Below, piece after piece: positions 5,918 through 9,994 of a stretch of 9,994 nt of DNA. How positions within the stretch are numbered: the first letter of the stretch is position 1; each line of letters opens with the position of its first letter. The notes under the pieces were generated by a model. It ran no database searches and was not told the DNA's origin. It saw only the letters and a list, made by a program, of their open reading frames with translations. This DNA comes from Calditrichota bacterium (GTDB lineage Bacteria; Zhuqueibacterota; Zhuqueibacteria; Oleimicrobiales; Geothermoviventaceae): contig JAADFT010000103.1 of NCBI GenBank assembly GCA_013152765.1, positions 1-9,994 on the forward strand, given 5' to 3'. Position numbers and translations under genes: made by a program.

Positions 5918-6107
5918 TCAGCCTCCGCGATTTCCTTACCAGAAGTCATCTTGCTACAGCTACTTCCCCGCCATTTGAATTGCGCTTCAGCAGGTGGCTG
6001 CTCGACACGGCCGAGCGGCTAAAACCCCGAGCGAGACGGCCACGCTGCACAGGCTTCCTTCGGCGTGGACGAACCCAGCGGGCTGTGTGCCACCGTGCTC
6101 CTGCAGC

Positions 6108-6578
6108 TCAGCGCCGCAGGGTCGCGATCAGCCGTTTCAGGTTCAGCAGCAGGTCCAGAGCGACCAGGATGTCCGGCGCCAGCACATCGGCGGCCTGAAA
6201 CGCCTCGGACGCTGTGGCCTCTGGACCCAGCACAGCGATCCCTAAACGCGCGGCCCGCAGCATGCGCACGTCGTTGGCGCCGTTACCGATGGCCACCACG
6301 TTTTCCGGGCCAAGCTCGTGCACAACGGCTTCCTTGGCGTGGTCTTCTGAGGGCGGGGTCACCTTCTGCAGGGACACGCCGAGCTCCTCCGACAGGGCGC
6401 GGCCGCGCCCGAATGTGTCGGCAGTCAGAAGTCGCACGCGCAGGTCCTGCTTGAGGCGCCCCAGTCGCTCGGCCACTCCGGGAAGAAGCTGCCCGTCCAG
6501 GCTCAGTGTGCCGTTGACATCCAGCAGCAGGTGTTCCAATTTCCACGTGCCCCGTCCGGGGATCGACACCTCGAGCAA
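6108..6578 (-). CDS. Small HAD-superfamily protein (soluble P-type ATPase-like, COG4087 type)
   Basis: A capless, single-domain HAD protein of 156 residues. Motif I is LLLDVNGTL with nucleophile D20. The second position of the usual DxD is Asn (N22), as in the soluble P-type ATPase-like group and unlike ordinary phosphatases. Motif II is LLTADTFG (T52), motif III is probably K82 in DHAKEAV, and motif IV is IGNGANDVRML (98-108) with D103. The N-terminal IPGRGTWKLEHLLLD is typical of this group. The start was set at TTG 6578 because GGAGGG (complement of 6586-6591) stands 7 bases before it. GTG 6593 is in frame, five codons longer, but has only a poor SD. The substrate is unknown. It lies 68 bases downstream of the acyltransferase gene on the same strand and is probably co-transcribed with it. 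Confidence 0.82.
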   Translation of the reverse strand: MLEVSIPGRGTWKLEHLLLDVNGTLSLDGQLLPGVAERLGRLKQDLRVRLLTADTFGRGRALSEELGVSLQKVTPPSEDHAKEAVVHELGPENVVAIGNGANDVRMLRAARLGIAVLGPEATASEAFQAADVLAPDILVALDLLLNLKRLIATLRR

Positions 6579-6646
6579 CGCGTTACCCTCCACGTTTTTC
6601 CAAAACCACGAGCCCCTCGAGCAGCGGGGCTTCGCGTCTGGCGCGG

Positions 6647-7957
6647 TCAGCGGTTTGGCGACCCCGCGCCCTTGCCAGGGCCCAATGCTTCCAAACGCGC
6701 CTGGATTTCCTCCATCGCTTCCTCCACGCTGGCGACGCTTTCATCGAACCGGAAGGGTGGTCCCAGCCGGACCGTGACATCGTGCTTCTGCATGCGCGTG
6801 TCCCAGCGCGGCAGCACGTCGTACGAACCGATCACGCGGCACGGCACGACGGGCACGCCCGCCCGCATCAACAGTTTGACCGTTGTGCGCTTCGGCGGCA
6901 GGAGCCGGCCGTCCCAGGTACGCTCGCCCTCCGGGAAAATGGCCACCGGTGCTCCCCGGCGCAGCAGCCGGAGCGTGTTCGCCACCGCGACCGGGTCGGG
7001 GCGATGTCGGTGCACGGGTACCGAGCGGAACACCCGCATGGCCCAGCGGTGGAAAGCGGAGTCGAATTCGGTGTTCTTGGCCAAAAAACCGAGCTTCACG
7101 GGCAGCGCGGCCAGGATGAAAAACGAATCCAGGTAGCCTTCGTGGTTCGCGATCAGGATGTACGGACCGCGCTTTGGCAGATGTTCCCTGCCTTCGAGGG
7201 TCAGTTCGAAGAAAAGCTCGAACACGGCTCGCGCTACAGCGCGCACCGCCCAGTACGTGACTTCCCGCCACCAGTGGTCGCGCGGGTGCCTGAGCCCCAA
7301 AGTATCAGGCGGTACAAGAGGTTCGGCGACCTTGACCAGCTTCTCCTGGTCGCGAAAGCGGAGAAAGGGCTGGTACTCGATCACTTCCCGGTCCCGAAGC
7401 GCCCAGTAGCGCCGCAAGATCTCTCTGCTCACCAGCTCCCACCACAGGGGGGACTGGTGCGGGAATTCGATGTGGAAAACGCCCTCGTTTCTCACCTTTA
7501 CGACGAACTCGCGGGCGTCGGTCGTCACGCACCGAACCTCTTCCAGCGGCCACCAGCGAAATGCTTTGCCCTGGACCAGCACGAACCGGCGATCGGTGAA
7601 CACGACTCGCGCGGTTCCCGCTGTCTGGAGCTCTTCAACCCGCGCGCGGTGGTTCAGGAAGCCTTTGAAGGTCCTTGCTCTGTTTGCCTGACGCAGGGTG
7701 CCGACTTCGCTGACGGCCAGGGCCTGCTCGCCTGGTTCCAGGGGAACTTCTTCGCACGGCGTTGGCAGAGGCACGGCGGCCTTCGCGATTTGATCGAACC
7801 AGGCGTACGCCGGGCGCACCGTGTTGCCCACCCGCACGGCGCGGCCCATGCGTTCGAAATCGACGCCGCATTTCTCGCACAGCGTTTTGCGCTTGCGGGT
7901 GACCACGCAGTCGCGGCACCCGCACCGCGGACAGGCGAAGAAGAAGTCACTGATCAT
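6647..7957 (-). CDS. Zinc-ribbon/PH-like/PlsC-type acyltransferase fusion
   Basis: A 436-residue protein with three regions. Residues 8-32 form a zinc ribbon (C9xxC12, C27xxC30, with extra C14 and C17). Residues about 80-185 resemble a bacterial PH or GRAM-like domain, with VVFTDRRFVLV and WPLEEVRCVTT. Residues about 245-420 form a glycerophospholipid acyltransferase domain with the catalytic NHEGYLD (H272, D277) and the glycerol-phosphate-binding FPEGERT (341-347). The acyltransferase part predicts transfer of an acyl group to a 1-acyl-glycerol-3-phosphate or related lipid at the inner membrane. The exact acceptor is not shown. Usual PlsC is about 240 residues and lacks the two N-terminal domains. 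ATG 7957 was chosen over TTG 7990. It lies inside the end of the EamA gene (11-base overlap), suggesting translational coupling. A long antisense frame over this gene is a GC-bias shadow. Confidence 0.87.
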   Translation of the reverse strand: MISDFFFACPRCGCRDCVVTRKRKTLCEKCGVDFERMGRAVRVGNTVRPAYAWFDQIAKAAVPLPTPCEEVPLEPGEQALAVSEVGTLRQANRARTFKGFLNHRARVEELQTAGTARVVFTDRRFVLVQGKAFRWWPLEEVRCVTTDAREFVVKVRNEGVFHIEFPHQSPLWWELVSREILRRYWALRDREVIEYQPFLRFRDQEKLVKVAEPLVPPDTLGLRHPRDHWWREVTYWAVRAVARAVFELFFELTLEGREHLPKRGPYILIANHEGYLDSFFILAALPVKLGFLAKNTEFDSAFHRWAMRVFRSVPVHRHRPDPVAVANTLRLLRRGAPVAIFPEGERTWDGRLLPPKRTTVKLLMRAGVPVVPCRVIGSYDVLPRWDTRMQKHDVTVRLGPPFRFDESVASVEEAMEEIQARLEALGPGKGAGSPNR

Positions 7958-8834
7958 CGCGCGACGTGTCCGCCATCGAGTAAAGTGCAATTGCCAGCAA
8001 AATCAACACCGCTCCCACGGATTCGCCAGTGGAGAAGCGGTCGCCGAGCAACAGAAATCCGAAGAAGGCGCCGAAAATGGGCTCCGCCAGAAGCACAACC
8101 GCCGAGGCCGTCGGCGTCAGTTCCATCAACCCTCGGGCCCACAGAAGCTGGGGCAGCGCTGTGCAGAAGGCCGCTGTGTAAACCACGATGGCGAGACCCG
8201 AAAGATCCAGAGCGGCTTCGCCGGGCGCGATCAGGCCAGCTGCCGGTAGCGACACCACGCCGGTGAACAGCAGCACGGTGGCGGTCAGGGGCAAGACGCG
8301 AACCCCTTCGCGGTGCAGTACGATTTTGCTGACAATGAAGTAGCCGGCCCAGAGCCAGCCGGCCAGAATCACCAGCCCGTCGCCCAGCAGGGTGCCACCC
8401 CTGAGCCGCTCCAGGTGCCCTCCGGTTACCAGGAACGTGACGCCCACTGCCCCGAGCAACAGGGAGCTGATCTTGAGCCAGGTGAAGCGTTCCCTCAGGA
8501 AGATCCACGAAAGGAGGGCCACTGCCACGAAGCCGAAATTCACGTAGAAAGCCGCTTTGCTCGCTGTGGTGATGCGCATCCCGTAGTTCTGCGCCAGAAA
8601 GGCAGCGGTGTTGAGCACAGCCAGAGTCCACACCAGCGGGCTGCGAAAGTAAAAACTCAACTGGGATTTGCGCACGATGGCCGTAAGTACGAGACCCGCG
8701 AGAAAAGTGCGCCAGAAAGTGAACCACACCGGGTCGATGGTGCGCAGGCCCACCTTGACAGCCACAAACGACGAGCCCCACAGGAAGCTGCTCAGGAAGG
8801 TGAACGTGATCGCTCGGTACGGTCGCTCGTTCAT
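7947..8834 (-). CDS. EamA-family (drug/metabolite) transporter
   Basis: A 295-residue inner-membrane protein with about ten hydrophobic helices in two EamA repeats (about 8-136 and 149-286). Family features are the FLWGSSFVAVKVGL start, the end of repeat 1 with WIFLRERFTW (110-119), and the end of repeat 2 with LLAEPIFGAFFGFLLLGDRF (248-267). EamA proteins export or import small metabolites such as amino acids. No substrate can be read from the sequence. The ATG at 8834 gives the normal family start. The frame extends to TTG 8864 without a better SD, and no good SD is seen for either. It lies 69 bases after the metallo-hydrolase gene and overlaps the acyltransferase gene, so it is probably the middle gene of a - strand operon. 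Confidence 0.92.
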   Translation of the reverse strand: MNERPYRAITFTFLSSFLWGSSFVAVKVGLRTIDPVWFTFWRTFLAGLVLTAIVRKSQLSFYFRSPLVWTLAVLNTAAFLAQNYGMRITTASKAAFYVNFGFVAVALLSWIFLRERFTWLKISSLLLGAVGVTFLVTGGHLERLRGGTLLGDGLVILAGWLWAGYFIVSKIVLHREGVRVLPLTATVLLFTGVVSLPAAGLIAPGEAALDLSGLAIVVYTAAFCTALPQLLWARGLMELTPTASAVVLLAEPIFGAFFGFLLLGDRFSTGESVGAVLILLAIALYSMADTSRDDQ

Positions 8835-8903
8835 GTGGGCGAAGATTTGCCGGGTTGTTCTCAAACATGTGTGAATTGTGGCTGATCAACGGAACAGTAC
8901 AGC

Positions 8904-9704
8904 TCAAAAATCGGCCAGGCTTTCCAGATCCAGGGTCATGCCGTCCGAGGCGGCGCCCACGCGCACCCCGGTCGCCTGCGACAATTCTTCCGCGACGACC
9001 CAGGGTTTGGCACGAACCATCGTCATGCCGAAATGGGTGAGCACAGCCACGCGCGGCTGAATCTCCGAAATCAGGCGCTCAGCGTCCTCGACGTTGAGGT
9101 GCATGATGTTGGGCTGCGGTTTGCGGCGGTCGTAACGCACCACATTCAGAATCAGCACGTCCACGCCAGCGTACGCGTCGATGAGGCCGTCGAAGTAGCG
9201 GGTGTCGACGACGAACGCCACCGAGGGTAATCCCGGCGGCTCGAAAATGAGACCGTACGTTTCGGCGGTGTGCTCGTGGCGCACTGGCGTACGCACGGGA
9301 ACGTCACCAAGCATGTAGCTGCCGCCTTCTTTCAGTACGTGGATTTCGTCCAGGAAGGGGCGCACGTACTGCAGGACCACCGGGTCTTCGTCCAGCGCAT
9401 CCGCCGGGGCAAACAAGTGACCGCGCTTCTTGAACCCGCCATCCGTCATGGCTTCGATCATCACGTTCACGTCGTTGCTGTGGTCGAGATGTCGGTGTGT
9501 CAGAAAAATCGCGTCCAGCTTGGACGGGTCAAGGCGCGGACGACTGGCGGCGCAGCGAACGAGGGTGCCAGGCCCTGGGTCGAGAAGCGCCTGCACGTCC
9601 CCGAAACGCAACCAGGTTCCCGCCGAGGAGCGCAGCTGCTTCATGACCACAAAGCGCGCCCCTGCTGTGCCCAGAAATTTGATCCAGTAGCTGGATTCGC
9701 TCAT
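8904..9704 (-). CDS. Metallo-beta-lactamase-fold hydrolase
   Basis: A 266-residue cytoplasmic hydrolase of the MBL fold. The metal site is visible: HRHLDH (H70, H72, D74, H75), H145 in RHEHTAE, D167 in FVVDTR and H224 in LTHFGM. LLDPGPGTLVR near 40-50 and the C-terminal SDGMTLDL (253-260) are seen in the RNase Z/phosphodiesterase-like branch. Activity on a phosphodiester is therefore likely, but the substrate is open. There is no signal peptide. The ATG at 9704 has AAAAGGAGGA (complement of 9711-9720) 6 bases upstream, a strong SD. It is the first complete gene of the - strand series and has its own promoter at 9775-9802. Confidence 0.92.
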   Translation of the reverse strand: MSESSYWIKFLGTAGARFVVMKQLRSSAGTWLRFGDVQALLDPGPGTLVRCAASRPRLDPSKLDAIFLTHRHLDHSNDVNVMIEAMTDGGFKKRGHLFAPADALDEDPVVLQYVRPFLDEIHVLKEGGSYMLGDVPVRTPVRHEHTAETYGLIFEPPGLPSVAFVVDTRYFDGLIDAYAGVDVLILNVVRYDRRKPQPNIMHLNVEDAERLISEIQPRVAVLTHFGMTMVRAKPWVVAEELSQATGVRVGAASDGMTLDLESLADF

Positions 9705-9774
9705 GCCACGTCCTCCTTTTCAGCCCCCGAAGCGTACGCGTGCAACAGGGTGCGGGTTCAGGACATTTGCCTCG

Positions 9775-9802
9775 AATATACTGCAATTCCAACAAAATGC
9801 AA
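9775..9802 (-). promoter_or_regulatory. Sigma70-type promoter of the MBL-fold hydrolase gene
   Basis: Read on the - strand, TTGCAT (complement of 9797-9802) is followed by a 16-base spacer and TATATT (complement of 9775-9780, 5/6 match to TATAAT). Transcription would start near 9768, leaving a leader of about 64 bases with the strong SD. It lies between the end of the upstream gene (9854) and the ATG at 9704. The TTGCATTTT around the -35 box is identical to that upstream of the gene at 2284. Confidence 0.5.
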
Positions 9803-9853
9803 AGCGGGAAGGCGGTTCTTGCTGTTCGGTACGGCGTCCTCCTGCCGGAGCTG

Positions 9854-9994
9854 CTAGTACCTCTTGAACACCACCGCTGTCGATGCTCCCAAGAGCATGG
9901 CGCCGAAGCGAGTTCCGCTGGGATTGCGCCCGGCTGCTGAGCTCGCACTTGAGGCGGTTGTGTCTCCGGAAAATGCGTAGCAGACCCCCAGGCT
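9854..9994 (-). CDS. C-terminal end of an unrecognised protein with a terminal hydrophobic segment
   Basis: The - strand frame is open from the window edge to TAG (complement of 9854-9856) and gives 46 residues. The start lies outside the window. A small-residue linker rich in Ser, Ala and Thr leads into a hydrophobic stretch (FGAMLLGASTAVVF) and a basic end (KRY). This layout is like a C-terminal membrane anchor or a sorting tail on a surface protein. The stretch is short for a full membrane span and I do not recognise a known sorting motif. No intrinsic terminator was seen between it and the promoter at 9775-9802. Confidence 0.5.
   Translation of the reverse strand, partial: SLGVCYAFSGDTTASSASSAAGRNPSGTRFGAMLLGASTAVVFKRY

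Noticed and set aside
5114..6022. 302-codon + strand open frame over the SpmA-SpmB gene
   Set aside because: It is highly charged and His/Gln/Asp-rich, the typical mirror of a membrane-protein gene; no motifs.
5918..6107. Possible tRNA or small gene in the spacer upstream of the SpmA-SpmB gene
   Set aside because: No T-loop/acceptor pairing, no intrinsic terminator and no protein-like small ORF were found.
6782..8266. 494-codon + strand open frame over the acyltransferase and EamA genes
   Set aside because: Its length is striking, but it mirrors two clear genes, has low-complexity composition and no family signature.
7954..8907. 317-codon - strand frame overlapping the EamA gene
   Set aside because: It covers the same DNA in another frame. 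The EamA frame has the helices and family motifs, while this one is Arg/His/Pro-rich.

Overview
The window is GC-rich and gene-dense. Many genes have strong Shine-Dalgarno (SD) sequences, several starts look like TTG or GTG, and neighbouring genes often overlap or nearly touch. The gene set is housekeeping: cysteine synthesis, small membrane proteins, a phospholipid acyltransferase and transporters. No mobile element, CRISPR array, tRNA or rRNA was seen. Taxonomy cannot be fixed from the sequence. A GC-rich, probably non-actinobacterial bacterium (for example Acidobacteriota-like) is a guess only.

Left part, + strand. The last 45 codons of an unrecognised gene (1-138) are followed by a long leader, then cysK (475-1422) and cysE (1422-2096), which overlap by one base. 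The leader is the most interesting part of the window. It holds a 30-codon ORF (265-357) with three Cys codons among four (304-315). It also holds four complementary segments that can form either an anti-antiterminator plus an intrinsic terminator (391-421), or an antiterminator. This is the textbook layout of ribosome-mediated attenuation, placed directly in front of the two genes that make cysteine from serine. I infer a cysteine-responsive attenuator.

Middle part, + strand. A hairpin follows cysE, and a palindrome overlaps a possible promoter. Then comes a zinc-ribbon/Yip1-like membrane protein (2284-3222), a DUF2752 gene broken by an apparent one-base insertion near 3204-3206 (3032-3446), and a TIM-barrel protein of the sugar phosphate isomerase/epimerase type (about 3589-4434) that lacks an ATG start.

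Right part, - strand. Reading in the direction of transcription: the C-terminal end of an unrecognised gene (9994-9854), a metallo-beta-lactamase-fold hydrolase with a recognisable promoter (9704-8904), an EamA transporter (8834-7947), a zinc-ribbon/PH-like/PlsC acyltransferase fusion (7957-6647, overlapping the EamA gene by 11 bases), a small HAD-family protein (6578-6108), and a fused SpmA-SpmB nucleoside-recognition-domain membrane protein (5917-4667). The spmAB-like gene and the TIM-barrel gene converge on a 232-base spacer that contains a long hairpin.
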